Shown here piece after piece: positions 1 to 8,473 of a stretch of 56,533 nt of DNA. The position numbers were made by a program, and so were the translations under genes. The stretch lies in contig JAOZOO010000003.1 in NCBI GenBank assembly GCA_029933225.1, positions 1 to 56,533 on the forward strand, given 5' to 3'. The DNA is from Bacteroidales bacterium (GTDB lineage: Bacteria; Bacteroidota; Bacteroidia; Bacteroidales; F082). The first letter of the stretch is position 1; each line of letters starts with the position of its first letter. Under the pieces are notes generated by a model, which was not told the origin of the DNA, searched no databases, and saw only the letters and a program-made list of their open reading frames with translations.

Positions 1-704
1 GCCAGCAGGAAAACCCAGCCGTAATAGGTGCCGTTCAACATCTCTTTGGGCAGTTGTTTCAGGTCTTCCAGCAGGTTGGTATCCGTAATGATGCCCGGAA
101 TAAATATCAGCAGTATCATAATGATGATGGCGACGAACTGGATCATATCTGTAAGAATAACTCCCGACAACCCGGCAATGGCGGTGTAGAAAATGATGAT
201 CAGTGCCGAGATGACCACGGCATAAGTGTAGTCAATGGTGAATGAATGTTTCAGTAAGCTGGCCATGGCCACAAACTGGGCAGAGAGGATGAAAAAGAAA
301 ATAAAGATGTTCACGCCGCTGACAGTGGCCGAAAATATCCGGGCAAAATTTTTATCCTCCGAAGTTGTAAAGGTAAAATTTAGGAAATGAGGGAAGCTGT
401 AAATCTTTTTTGCTGCTCCGAAGCTCCTGATCTTTCCTGCAAAAAACGACATGATGACAAACCCGATCACATAAGCAATGCCGATACCCACGGCAGCAAA
501 TCCCGACTCATAGCCCATGGCCATCAGCCCCATGGAGGTGCCGCCACCCACAAACGTGGCCAGCACAGTAAATACAAGCGGCAGGGTTTTGGTTTTCCGG
601 TTGTTGACAAGGTATTGCTCAATATCTGATGTGCGCAGGTGAAACAATGCCAGCACAACAATAAGGATCAGGTAAATGACTATCCAGAATATAAGCCAGT
701 TCAT
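1..704 (-). CDS. Sodium:solute symporter family protein (SSS), C-terminal part beyond the window
   Basis: The reading frame is open from an ATG at 704 down to base 1, giving about 234 residues of an integral membrane protein that continues outside the window. The N-terminus begins MNWLIFWIVIYLIL, followed by a TSDIEQYLVNNR stretch and a glycine-rich VGGGTSMGLMAMGYESG segment. That arrangement is typical of the sodium/solute symporter (SLC5-like) family, whose members usually have 12-14 membrane segments and about 450-600 residues. At least six hydrophobic segments are visible in this part. The expected role is Na+-coupled uptake of a small solute across the inner membrane; the substrate cannot be read from this half. 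It lies 102 bp after the serine hydrolase gene on the same strand, with its own promoter-like box in the gap. Confidence 0.85.
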   Translation of the reverse strand, partial: MNWLIFWIVIYLILIVVLALFHLRTSDIEQYLVNNRKTKTLPLVFTVLATFVGGGTSMGLMAMGYESGFAAVGIGIAYVIGFVIMSFFAGKIRSFGAAKKIYSFPHFLNFTFTTSEDKNFARIFSATVSGVNIFIFFFILSAQFVAMASLLKHSFTIDYTYAVVISALIIIFYTAIAGLSGVILTDMIQFVAIIIMILLIFIPGIITDTNLLEDLKQLPKEMLNGTYYGWVFLL

Positions 705-732
705 AATGATAATGGTTCAAGGTCGCCGGCAA

Positions 733-740
733 CAAAAGTA
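733..740 (-). promoter_or_regulatory. Promoter -7 box for the symporter gene
   Basis: On the minus strand this reads TACTTTTG, an exact match to the Bacteroidota -7 consensus TAnnTTTG. A TTG lies 22 nt upstream at 763-765. Transcription would start about 20 bases before the symporter ATG. The spacer is slightly longer than the 20 nt seen elsewhere in this window. Confidence 0.45.
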
Positions 741-806
741 AAGGAATAATTGAAAAGCCGGGCAATGAAGAAATTCTGTTTAATCGTCAGAAAAATATTC
801 AGAATA

Positions 807-2378
807 TTATTCATTAGATACCCGTTTCAAATCCAAATCCTGAAAATCAAAGCTGAAATCAATGTTGGGTGAAATGCCTTTCATTTTGATGCTTTGGGCT
901 TTTCCGTCCTCGTCCAGGCAAAAAATGGCGAAGGCATCGGCATTCATGTCTTTGTATTCCCATTTGATGGCGAAGGTGTTAGCCTTGTAATAGTACATCG
1001 CTCCGTTCATTTTCGGCGAACGGTACGATTTGAACCAAAGCTGTCCGTTTTTTAAAAAGACTTCCGTTTTGCCGAACCATTTATCTTCATACACACCGAG
1101 ATAATTGTTGATATTTATCTCCTGAGTACTGTTCGTGTTGATTGTTTCCCACACCTTTGTGGTGACAGTATCACTACGTTCTTTGTAGTGGCCGGCATAC
1201 TCACCCATTTTTTCCACCCAGTCAATCTCATCCAGTCCGAGGTAACTGTCCACTACGGTTCTTGATATTGCTTCAAAAACGAAAGCCCCGCCTTCGGAGG
1301 TATTTGTCAAAACAACAAGTCCGAAGGTCAGGTCTGGAATAAGGGTGACTTTTGAGAGCATACCCGGCATACCTCCCGTATGTGAAACCACCATATTTCC
1401 TTTTACGTCTTTCAGCATCCACCCCAATCCGTATCCCGAAAAATGGGAATTGTATCGGGGGTTGCCATCCGTTTTCATTACGGTATGGATCGTCCACATT
1501 TTTTGCTGGCTCATTTCGGTAAACAGCGTATTTTCCAGACTATCGCCGTATTTTCCGTGATTTAACTGGACAAGCATCCACTCACACATATCTCTGGCAC
1601 TGGACATGATGCCACCGGCCGCTCCGTTAACCATATCGCCGAACGGCGGTATCGCAGTAAGCTCACCGCTGATATCGGAATAAGGTACAGCAACATCTGT
1701 CATTCCTATAGTCCACGAATAAGTGGGGCGTGTGTCGTTCATCCCCAAGGGTTCGAAAATGTGCTTTGTAACAAACTCTTCCCACGTCATGCCGCTTACT
1801 TTATGGATTACCTCTCCGGCGATCAGATATAACAGGTTGTCATAATCGAATTTTGTTCTGAACGGCGAGACAGGATGAAAATACTGAAATCCGGAAGCAA
1901 TGTCATGAATCGTAAAATCACTGCTGTCGGGGAAAATCATCAGGTCGCCGACACCAAGACCCAGCCCGCTCCGGTGGGTCAGCAGGTCTTCAATCAGAAA
2001 ATTTTCGGTCACATAGCTGTTGTACATCCTGAAGTCGGGAATGTAATCGATGACCCTGTCTTTCCACGATAGTTTGCCTTCTTCAACAAGTATTGCCAAG
2101 GCTGCTGTTGTAAAGGCCTTGCTGTTGGAACCGATGCCGAAAAGGGTGTGTTGGTCCGCTTTTTTCTTTTCTTTTACATTCCACAATCCATAACCTTTGG
2201 CCATAACCACTTTGCCGTCTTTGACAATGCCCACGGCTGTCCCGGCTACCCCGAATTTATTCAGCGCATTTTCAACAAGACGGTCAACATCTTTGGTTGA
2301 AATTTGGGCAAAAGCAATCGTATTAGAAAAAAAGATGAAAAGGATGAAAAATGTTAAAAAGGATTTTAGGTTATTCAT
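807..2378 (-). CDS. Secreted serine hydrolase, class C beta-lactamase/PBP-like fold, with DUF3471-type C-terminus
   Basis: The 523-residue protein has an N-terminal signal peptide ending near AFAQ (residue 25), so it should be exported to the periplasm or surface. The three motifs of the beta-lactamase/penicillin-binding fold are present: SNSK at 84-87 (nucleophile Ser84 with Lys87), YDN at 179-181, and HTG at 333-335. Residues from about 405 to the end resemble the DUF3471 beta-barrel found behind such domains in esterases and D-aminopeptidases. The family includes esterases, peptidases and peptidoglycan hydrolases, and substrate cannot be predicted. True beta-lactamase activity is unlikely for this architecture. 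It sits in a minus-strand run of genes, but the 90-bp gap upstream suggests independent transcription. Confidence 0.85.
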   Translation of the reverse strand: MNNLKSFLTFFILFIFFSNTIAFAQISTKDVDRLVENALNKFGVAGTAVGIVKDGKVVMAKGYGLWNVKEKKKADQHTLFGIGSNSKAFTTAALAILVEEGKLSWKDRVIDYIPDFRMYNSYVTENFLIEDLLTHRSGLGLGVGDLMIFPDSSDFTIHDIASGFQYFHPVSPFRTKFDYDNLLYLIAGEVIHKVSGMTWEEFVTKHIFEPLGMNDTRPTYSWTIGMTDVAVPYSDISGELTAIPPFGDMVNGAAGGIMSSARDMCEWMLVQLNHGKYGDSLENTLFTEMSQQKMWTIHTVMKTDGNPRYNSHFSGYGLGWMLKDVKGNMVVSHTGGMPGMLSKVTLIPDLTFGLVVLTNTSEGGAFVFEAISRTVVDSYLGLDEIDWVEKMGEYAGHYKERSDTVTTKVWETINTNSTQEININNYLGVYEDKWFGKTEVFLKNGQLWFKSYRSPKMNGAMYYYKANTFAIKWEYKDMNADAFAIFCLDEDGKAQSIKMKGISPNIDFSFDFQDLDLKRVSNE

Positions 2379-2468
2379 GGTATGGTTTTATTTTAATTGA
2401 CAATCATTTATAGTTTTTACCCGGGTTGACAGAAGTCAAACAAGCGTACCTGATAACAACAAGTTGAG

Positions 2469-4043
2469 TTAACTTTTTTCCTGAAACCGAATCTCAATAT
2501 ATTCCTGTATCTCTTTCAGTGAGGTCATTTCATGGGAGGCATTCCCCGAGCGGACATAGAATTTTTCTACCTGCTGCCCTTGCTTGTTCTTGGTTTTTAC
2601 GTATAGCGGAGCTGTTCCGGGTGATACCTGAATGACACAGATGGTTTTCCCGTCAATAACGGGAAATTGCATCAGGATGTGCCGGTTTGAGAACTTGATC
2701 CCGTATTGATTGTTGATCAGTTTTCGCAGGTGGAGTTCAAAGTAGTCTGCCGTTTGTTTTTTAAAAGTATTAAAATCGGGTTCCAGGCTGAGGATTTCCA
2801 AATCATCGCTTACCCCGATAAACAAGGTTCCGCCTTTGGCGTTTGAAAAAGCGGCAACACTTTTCAGAATCACTTCTTCGAGGGCTTTGTTTACTTTTTC
2901 TTCCCGGTAATCCCATCGGAGTGAAGATTTGAATTCAACAAATTCCGTTTCACCGGCTTCAATCAGTTTTTTTATTTCTTCATCAGGCAGAGGTGTTAGC
3001 GAGGCTGTCTTTGAGGTAGTGGCTTTTCGCTTTTTTCTGGTGCCCGACAACCAGGCAAACAAAGCGAAAAGAGCGAACATTATGGCTGCATAAAGCCAGG
3101 CATCCTCTGCTTTTTGGCGGGTTTGAATCAAATCGTTTTCGGGTACGGTTATAGCGAAGGCATTGACACCCATATAAGGACGAAGAGTGTCAATCCTTGT
3201 CCAGTAAATATTGTTTCCGATTTGTGAAGAATACGAATGAGGCGCTGTCAGGGTTGTCTTATCCCATGTTGTAAACAATTTCCCGATATATTTTCCTATC
3301 GTATCGTAAACATTGATCTTTTCCGGATCCACGGTTTTGATCGGCGTCACCAGTTCGTTCTGTGTTGTCCGAATAGTCACGATGGGACTTTCAAACATCA
3401 GGACATGATAAAATCGTGTGCTGAGATCGCTGGTTTTGAACATGAGCGCCACAATATCCGAATCACCTTTAGAGTTGAGCTTGAATATATTAAATAACAA
3501 TTCCCTTCGCTCGGGCAACTGGCTCTTGGCCGCACGCCAGACGAAGTTTCCTTTTTCGAGGGATTTGATATTGATCGAGTTCAGGTTTTTCTGGTTCATA
3601 AAAAAGCTGTACGTATCCGTCCATCCTCTTACAAACTTCAGGTTACTGTCGAATCTTTTCCAGTTGATCAGCGAATCCTGCAAGGTATTGTGGGCAACGA
3701 TCCACGAATCATCATCATGGATGATCACGTAATTCATATTGCTTCCAAAGACCACAATTCCTTTCAGCAGTTTGCTGTTTGAAATAATCATTGAGAAATA
3801 TTTGTTCAGGCTATCCAGCGCCAGGTTGTCAACATCTTCATTTTCAGCTTCTCTTTCCAGATGGTTAACCGTTTGTCCCACTTCCGACAGGAAACCTTTT
3901 AAATCGGGCCTGAAAGTGTCGGATGCCATGGTAATGATTTCCTCGGGATACAACTGGTTTTTCTTTCGGTTGAAATACAAAAAGATACTGATTACAGCAA
4001 GAACAAGAAAAAATATCGCTATCCAAATGCCTGCCTTTTTCAT
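2469..4043 (-). CDS. Membrane-anchored protein with extracytoplasmic sensor-like region and cytoplasmic AlbA_2 (Schlafen-like) domain
   Basis: The 524-residue protein has two predicted membrane segments (about 5-24 and 315-333) enclosing roughly 290 extracytoplasmic residues; the second is followed by a basic stretch, GTRKKRK. The cytoplasmic part, about 355-524, matches the AlbA_2 putative nucleic-acid-binding domain: ETEFVEFKSSLRWD (365-378), NAKGGTLFIGV (401-411) and FYVRSGNASHEM (495-506). The outer region resembles PDC/Cache-like ligand sensors in placement, size and helical start, but I do not see a motif that proves this. The architecture suggests a one-component transmembrane regulator; this is inference. 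It follows queG with a 39-bp gap, so co-transcription with ruvB-queG is possible. Confidence 0.75.
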   Translation of the reverse strand: MKKAGIWIAIFFLVLAVISIFLYFNRKKNQLYPEEIITMASDTFRPDLKGFLSEVGQTVNHLEREAENEDVDNLALDSLNKYFSMIISNSKLLKGIVVFGSNMNYVIIHDDDSWIVAHNTLQDSLINWKRFDSNLKFVRGWTDTYSFFMNQKNLNSINIKSLEKGNFVWRAAKSQLPERRELLFNIFKLNSKGDSDIVALMFKTSDLSTRFYHVLMFESPIVTIRTTQNELVTPIKTVDPEKINVYDTIGKYIGKLFTTWDKTTLTAPHSYSSQIGNNIYWTRIDTLRPYMGVNAFAITVPENDLIQTRQKAEDAWLYAAIMFALFALFAWLSGTRKKRKATTSKTASLTPLPDEEIKKLIEAGETEFVEFKSSLRWDYREEKVNKALEEVILKSVAAFSNAKGGTLFIGVSDDLEILSLEPDFNTFKKQTADYFELHLRKLINNQYGIKFSNRHILMQFPVIDGKTICVIQVSPGTAPLYVKTKNKQGQQVEKFYVRSGNASHEMTSLKEIQEYIEIRFQEKS

Positions 4044-4082
4044 TTACATTACCATTGTTAAATTGCGTGGCCAAAAATACGG

Positions 4083-5024
4083 TTATTCGTCAACAAACAG
4101 GATATTTCTTTTCAGGTTATTGAATCCGGCTCTTTTAACGGCGCTTCCCTGGAAAATATTGTTAAACCCATTGACATCAAGTGCAAGCCAGTCATTTTTC
4201 CGCATGTTTTTTAATTCTTCGGATGGTTCGAATAATGGCTCATCATGTGGGACGGCGCCTTTATTCCAGGGGCAAACCTGCTGACAGATATCACAACCGA
4301 AAATCCAATTTTTGAATTTACCCTGGAATTCTACCGGTATCTCCCCTTTGTATTCAATAGTCAGGTATGAGATACATTTTCGGGCGTCCAGTTCAAAGGG
4401 TTTCAGGGCGCCGGTAGGACACGCCTCAATGCAAAGTGTGCAACTGCCGCAAAAATTTTTTTCGGGCTTTTTTTGTTCATATTCCAATTCCAGATCGATG
4501 ATGATGTGGCCGATAAAAAACCACGATCCTCCTTTCCGGTTGATCAGGCAGGTGTTTTTCCCGATAAAGCCCAGTCCGCTCCGGTGAGCCCAGGCCCGGT
4601 CGAGAACCGGCGCCGAATCCACAAAAACACGGTGATTATGTGACCCGGAATTTTGTTCAATAAAAGTCACCAGTTGGTTCAGTTTCTTTTTGATCACCCG
4701 GTGGTAATCTTTACCGTAAGCGTAAGTGGAAATTTTAAAATTATCCTTTTCAGCAAGCGTTTCCGTTGGCTTATAATTGTATAATACCGTGATGACCGAT
4801 TGGGCGCCTTCAACCAGCAAAGAAGGGTTGTAACGTTTCTCCCGGTTTCTTTCGAGGTAGCTCATTTCGCCGTTCATGCCTTTTTCAAGCCACGCTTCCA
4901 TCCGTTCTTCCTCCTCTGTCAGTTGCATTGCCCGGGAGATTCCACAGGCGAAAAAGCCCAGTTCCGTAGCTTTTTCTTTGATCAAAGAAGAGAGCCGGCT
5001 TTTTCTTAATGCATCAATAATCAT
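4083..5024 (-). CDS. queG: Epoxyqueuosine reductase
   Basis: QueG catalyses the last step of queuosine synthesis, reducing epoxyqueuosine to queuosine in tRNA wobble position 34, using cobalamin and two [4Fe-4S] clusters in the cytoplasm. The 313-residue protein shows the eight expected ligands: Cys192, 195, 198 and 202 in CGSCTLCIEACP, and Cys217, 244, 247 and 251, the last three in CDICQQVCP. The conserved VDSAPVLDRAWA segment near 135-146 carries the proposed proton-donor aspartate. It starts 18 bp after ruvB on the same strand, so the two form an operon; this pairing is common in Bacteroidota. The length is slightly short for the family but no core motif is missing. Confidence 0.96.
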   Translation of the reverse strand: MIIDALRKSRLSSLIKEKATELGFFACGISRAMQLTEEEERMEAWLEKGMNGEMSYLERNREKRYNPSLLVEGAQSVITVLYNYKPTETLAEKDNFKISTYAYGKDYHRVIKKKLNQLVTFIEQNSGSHNHRVFVDSAPVLDRAWAHRSGLGFIGKNTCLINRKGGSWFFIGHIIIDLELEYEQKKPEKNFCGSCTLCIEACPTGALKPFELDARKCISYLTIEYKGEIPVEFQGKFKNWIFGCDICQQVCPWNKGAVPHDEPLFEPSEELKNMRKNDWLALDVNGFNNIFQGSAVKRAGFNNLKRNILFVDE

Positions 5025-5042
5025 AAACAGAGAATGAAAAAA

Positions 5043-6065
5043 TCAAAACAAAGTAGATTGGTCCGTTTTTCTGGTGATGCCGAGATGGCTGTATGCCAGG
5101 TCGGTGGCCATTCTGCCGCGGGGTGTACGCATCAGATAACCTTCCTGGATCAGAAAAGGTTCGTAAACTTCTTCAATGGTGCCCGCTTCTTCGGCTACGG
5201 CAGTGGCAATGGTGGTGATTCCCACCGGTCCGCCTTTGAATTTCTCGATGATGGTTGTCAGGATTTTGTTATCCATTTCATCCAGACCGTATTTGTCCAC
5301 ATTCAGCGCTTCAAGGGCATGCTGTGAAATGGCCATATCGATGATACCTGTTCCCTTGATCTGGGCAAAATCACGGACCCGACGCAGGAGCAGATTGGCA
5401 ATCCTTGGTGTGCCCCGGCTGCGGCCTGCAATTTCCACAGCGGCATCGTGGTCAATATCAACTTTCAAAATCCCTGCTGATCGTTCGACAATGCCTGAAA
5501 GAGTGGGCGTATCGTAATATGAAAGCCTCAAATTGATCCCGAAACGCGAACGGAGAGGTGCAGTGAGCAAGCCCGATCGTGTGGTGGCTCCCACAAGGGT
5601 AAACGGATTTAATTTTATCTGTACCGAACGGGCATTGGGGCCTGTTTCGATCATGATGTCGATCTTGAAATCTTCCATGGCCGAGTACAGATATTCTTCA
5701 ACAACAGGACTGAGCCTGTGTATTTCATCAATAAAAAGTACATCGTTTTCACTGAGATTGGTAAGCAGTCCGGCCAGGTCCCCCGGTTTGTCCAGCACAG
5801 GTCCTGAGGAAGTTATGATGTTTACCTCCAGTTCATTGGCTATGATATGCGACAGGGTGGTTTTGCCCAATCCCGGAGGTCCGTGCAACAAGACATGGTC
5901 CAGCGCATCGCCCCTTTGTTTGGCTGCTTCCACGAAAACCTTCAGGTTATCAGTTACCTTCGTTTGCCCGGCAAAGCTTTCAAACCGCCCCGGACGCAAC
6001 ACTTTTTCGATTTCCAACTCTACCTGACTGAGATGTGTTCCGGTTGCATCAAGGTTTTCGTTCAT
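5043..6065 (-). CDS. ruvB: Holliday junction branch migration ATPase RuvB
   Basis: RuvB is the hexameric AAA+ motor of the RuvABC complex, driving branch migration of Holliday junctions during recombinational repair. The 340-residue length is normal. Visible motifs are Walker [10 protein letters not shown] (62-70), Walker B with DEIH (113-116), the sensor segment [10 protein letters not shown], and a C-terminal winged helix ending in the typical [15 protein letters not shown]. It is the first gene of the minus-strand run towards queG. The 214-bp gap to the divergent stress-protein operon contains a promoter-like box for this gene. Confidence 0.98.
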   Translation of the reverse strand: MNENLDATGTHLSQVELEIEKVLRPGRFESFAGQTKVTDNLKVFVEAAKQRGDALDHVLLHGPPGLGKTTLSHIIANELEVNIITSSGPVLDKPGDLAGLLTNLSENDVLFIDEIHRLSPVVEEYLYSAMEDFKIDIMIETGPNARSVQIKLNPFTLVGATTRSGLLTAPLRSRFGINLRLSYYDTPTLSGIVERSAGILKVDIDHDAAVEIAGRSRGTPRIANLLLRRVRDFAQIKGTGIIDMAISQHALEALNVDKYGLDEMDNKILTTIIEKFKGGPVGITTIATAVAEEAGTIEEVYEPFLIQEGYLMRTPRGRMATDLAYSHLGITRKTDQSTLF

Positions 6066-6153
6066 CTTTAACTCCTTTGTAAAATAAAAGAAAATATATG
6101 TTTATATAAAGAAATACAGACATTTAACCTGTCAGCCACTCTTTATCTACTTT

Positions 6154-6161
6154 CAAAAATA
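6154..6161 (-). promoter_or_regulatory. Promoter -7 box for ruvB-queG
   Basis: The minus strand reads TATTTTTG, an exact TAnnTTTG match, about 90 nt before the ruvB ATG. No clear TTG lies at the usual distance upstream, so this is only moderately supported. The remaining gap up to the divergent stress gene shows no other recognisable signal. Confidence 0.35.
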
Positions 6162-6279
6162 AATGATTTTTTGCAGGATGTAAAAATATTCATTATATTA
6201 GCTACATAAACAGGAGAAGGAATTTTTATTCGGAAAATTGTGTTTCTGATAAAAGCTTCGACCGGAAAAGCAAATAACT

Positions 6280-7113
6280 ATGAAAACTTTCCTCGTAGCC
6301 AATGATTTTTCGAAAAACGCAGAACATGCACTGGAATATGCCATTCTGTTTGCAAATAAAATGAATGCCGATATTCACCTGATCTGGGTTGACAATACCG
6401 TTTCTGACGAAATCATCATCGACACCATAGACAGGGATTTACAACGTGAGATCAAAAAGCAATCGCAGGTTTTGATAAAAAAATACCAGCCCCGGTTGAA
6501 GGATAATAAATTCAATTTGTTATTCAGGAAAGGTAAAGTTTATCAGGAGATTACCAAAGCCGCGGCAAGCATCGGCGCAGAAATGATCTTTGCGGGAACA
6601 CACGGTGTTTCGGGATACGAACAATACTGGATCGGCAGCAATGCCAACCGAATTGTTACGCAGGCACCCTGCCCGGTCGTTACCATCCGCAGGGATTATC
6701 CTTTTAAAGACAACATAAAAAACATTTTACTGCCGATCGACAGCTCGCTGGAAACGAAGTATAAACTGCCTTATGCATGCAAAATTGCCACACAACTGGG
6801 GGCAAAGGTTCATCTACTGGTTGTTTACAATACGCCTTTAAGCATCGTCAGGCGCCGGATTGACAGTGTTTATAATGATGCTGAAAAGTGCATGAAAAAA
6901 AACGAAGTAAAGTTTGTTAAAGTTACCCTTGAAGCGGACAATGTGGCATCTTCCATTATTGAATATTCCAATAGTAATGAGATGGACCTGATCATGATTA
7001 TGACAGACCAAAGTACGACGACGGGAGGTAAATTTTTGGGGCCTTATGCACAACAATTGATAAATAACTCGTTTATTCCAGTAATGAGTGTAAGGGCCAA
7101 ACAGAATTTTTAA
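6280..7113 (+). CDS. Universal stress protein, tandem UspA domains
   Basis: The 277-residue cytoplasmic protein contains two consecutive UspA folds, about 1-145 and 146-277. The first carries the ATP-binding signature G-x2-G-x9-G-S as GTHGVSGYEQYWIGSN. The second has only a degenerate version near LGPYAQQL. Tandem Usp proteins of this kind are generally linked to survival under starvation, redox or energy stress, and bind ATP or AMP. It is the first gene of a three-gene operon with a SPOR-like protein and a second tandem Usp protein of the same layout; this paralogue probably arose by duplication. Confidence 0.9.
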   Translation: MKTFLVANDFSKNAEHALEYAILFANKMNADIHLIWVDNTVSDEIIIDTIDRDLQREIKKQSQVLIKKYQPRLKDNKFNLLFRKGKVYQEITKAAASIGAEMIFAGTHGVSGYEQYWIGSNANRIVTQAPCPVVTIRRDYPFKDNIKNILLPIDSSLETKYKLPYACKIATQLGAKVHLLVVYNTPLSIVRRRIDSVYNDAEKCMKKNEVKFVKVTLEADNVASSIIEYSNSNEMDLIMIMTDQSTTTGGKFLGPYAQQLINNSFIPVMSVRAKQNF

Positions 7114-7114
7114 T

Positions 7115-7552
7115 GTGAAAATAATGCAGAACCGAATTAAAATATTAGTCAGTATCATCGTTATATTGCCTGTTTTAACATGGGCTCAAACCATAAATAC
7201 CGGGATGGTTGATGTTTATAGTGAACCGGGTATAGACAGCCTTGTTCAGTTGCATGTTGCCTATAATCATGCCTTCCCGACAATTCCGGGTTACCGGATA
7301 CAGATTTTTATGGAATCGGGGAACCAGGCATTGTCCGATTGCGAAAATGTGGAACAGGAATTTATGGGTAAATATGAAGGTGTTTCAACGTACATCACTT
7401 TTTCAGCCCCGTATTATCGTGTGAGGGTGGGAGACTTCAGGACAAGGCTTGAGGCTGAAAAGTTTTTACAAAAGATCGACAGAAAATACCCGAATGCCTG
7501 GGTGATAAAAGACGAAATTAACTTACCAGACTTACCAACAAAAAGTAAATAA
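7115..7552 (+). CDS. Small exported SPOR-like domain protein
   Basis: The 145-residue product begins with a signal peptide (KILVSIIVILPVLTWAQ). Residues about 60-140 look like a SPOR-type fold: GYRIQIFMESGNQ, then a middle helix, then YYRVRVGDFRTRLEAEKFL and a final strand ending WVIKD. SPOR domains bind denuded peptidoglycan at division sites, so a periplasmic cell-wall role is likely. The frame starts at a GTG one base after the stop of the upstream stress gene; an in-frame ATG nine bases later (7124) is an equally good start. It ends one base before the next stress gene, so all three genes should be co-transcribed. Confidence 0.72.
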   Translation: MKIMQNRIKILVSIIVILPVLTWAQTINTGMVDVYSEPGIDSLVQLHVAYNHAFPTIPGYRIQIFMESGNQALSDCENVEQEFMGKYEGVSTYITFSAPYYRVRVGDFRTRLEAEKFLQKIDRKYPNAWVIKDEINLPDLPTKSK

Positions 7553-7553
7553 A

Positions 7554-8402
7554 ATGAACAAAACAATTGTAACCGGTATTGATTTCTCTGATTGTTCAAT
7601 CAATGCCCTTGAGCATGCCATTACCATTGCCCGCAGAGCAAAATCAAAGATCACAATGGTCTGGGTTAACCACCTGGATTATTCCAAGGAAATCTTCTCG
7701 GTAGAACCGAAAGACTTACTTGATGAAGTTAAAAATCGGTTTGAAGAACTGATCAAAAAATATGAGCCCCAGTTGGCTGGCCAGAAAATGGAGTATGTTA
7801 TCAGAAAGGGTAAAGTTTATAAGGAGGTTTGTGCGGTTGCCGAAGAACAGGATGCTTTTTTGGTCATTATCGGAACGCACGGTTCATCAGGCTTTGAGGA
7901 GTTCTGGATTGGAAGCAATGCCAACCGGGTAGTGTCGTCAAGCAAAAAACCGGTCATCACCATTCGCGGCGGGATTGACGTGTCGAAAGACCTTAAGATC
8001 ATCGTCATGCCTTTTGACAGCACCAAGGAAACCCGCCAGAAATTACCCATGACAGCCCTGCTTGCAAAGTATTTTCATTCGGAGGTACACATATTGGGCT
8101 TATTTACCACTACACAGGATGATATTCGTTTCCGCATACGGAATTACGTATCACAGGCCGAAGATTATTTTAAACAGAATAAGATAAAATACAAGGTTAT
8201 ATTCCTTGAAGCGGATAACATCAGTGAAACAACTATCAATTATGCTAAAAAGGTAAACGCCAACCTGATCTCGATCATGACCGAACAGGAAACCATGTTC
8301 TCGAATCTGTGGCTTGGCCCCTATGCTTCACAAATGGTCAATCATTCCCCCATCCCTGTGTTGAGCATTCATCCTGACAAAACATTTTTGTATTATTCAT
8401 AA
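7554..8402 (+). CDS. Universal stress protein, tandem UspA domains (second copy)
   Basis: This 282-residue protein has the same two-domain UspA layout as the first gene of the operon and clear local similarity to it, including KYEPQLAGQKMEYVIRKGKVY and the nucleotide-binding motif GTHGSSGFEEFWIGSN. The second domain again lacks a good ATP motif. The start is one base after the preceding stop, consistent with translational coupling. Transcription should end in the strong hairpin immediately downstream. A general cytoplasmic stress role is established for the family; why two copies flank a periplasmic SPOR protein is unclear. Confidence 0.9.
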   Translation: MNKTIVTGIDFSDCSINALEHAITIARRAKSKITMVWVNHLDYSKEIFSVEPKDLLDEVKNRFEELIKKYEPQLAGQKMEYVIRKGKVYKEVCAVAEEQDAFLVIIGTHGSSGFEEFWIGSNANRVVSSSKKPVITIRGGIDVSKDLKIIVMPFDSTKETRQKLPMTALLAKYFHSEVHILGLFTTTQDDIRFRIRNYVSQAEDYFKQNKIKYKVIFLEADNISETTINYAKKVNANLISIMTEQETMFSNLWLGPYASQMVNHSPIPVLSIHPDKTFLYYS

Positions 8403-8412
8403 GAAGTCGAAC

Positions 8413-8449
8413 AAAAAAACCGTCCTGTTTCAAACGGGACGGTTTTTTT
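8413..8449. terminator. Bidirectional Rho-independent terminator
   Basis: Two 18-nt arms (8413-8430 and 8432-8449) pair throughout with one T-G wobble, and the arms end in runs of A and T. The G/C core is CCGTCC/GGGACGG. It lies between the convergent stress operon and rng and can serve both. Confidence 0.9.
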
Positions 8450-8473
8450 TATTCCTTGAATACTATTCTTTTA

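Noticed and set aside
387-629. 80-codon plus-strand frame in the first 700 bases
   Set aside because: It is antisense to the symporter gene, whose minus-strand frame is open to the window edge and clearly membrane-protein-like.
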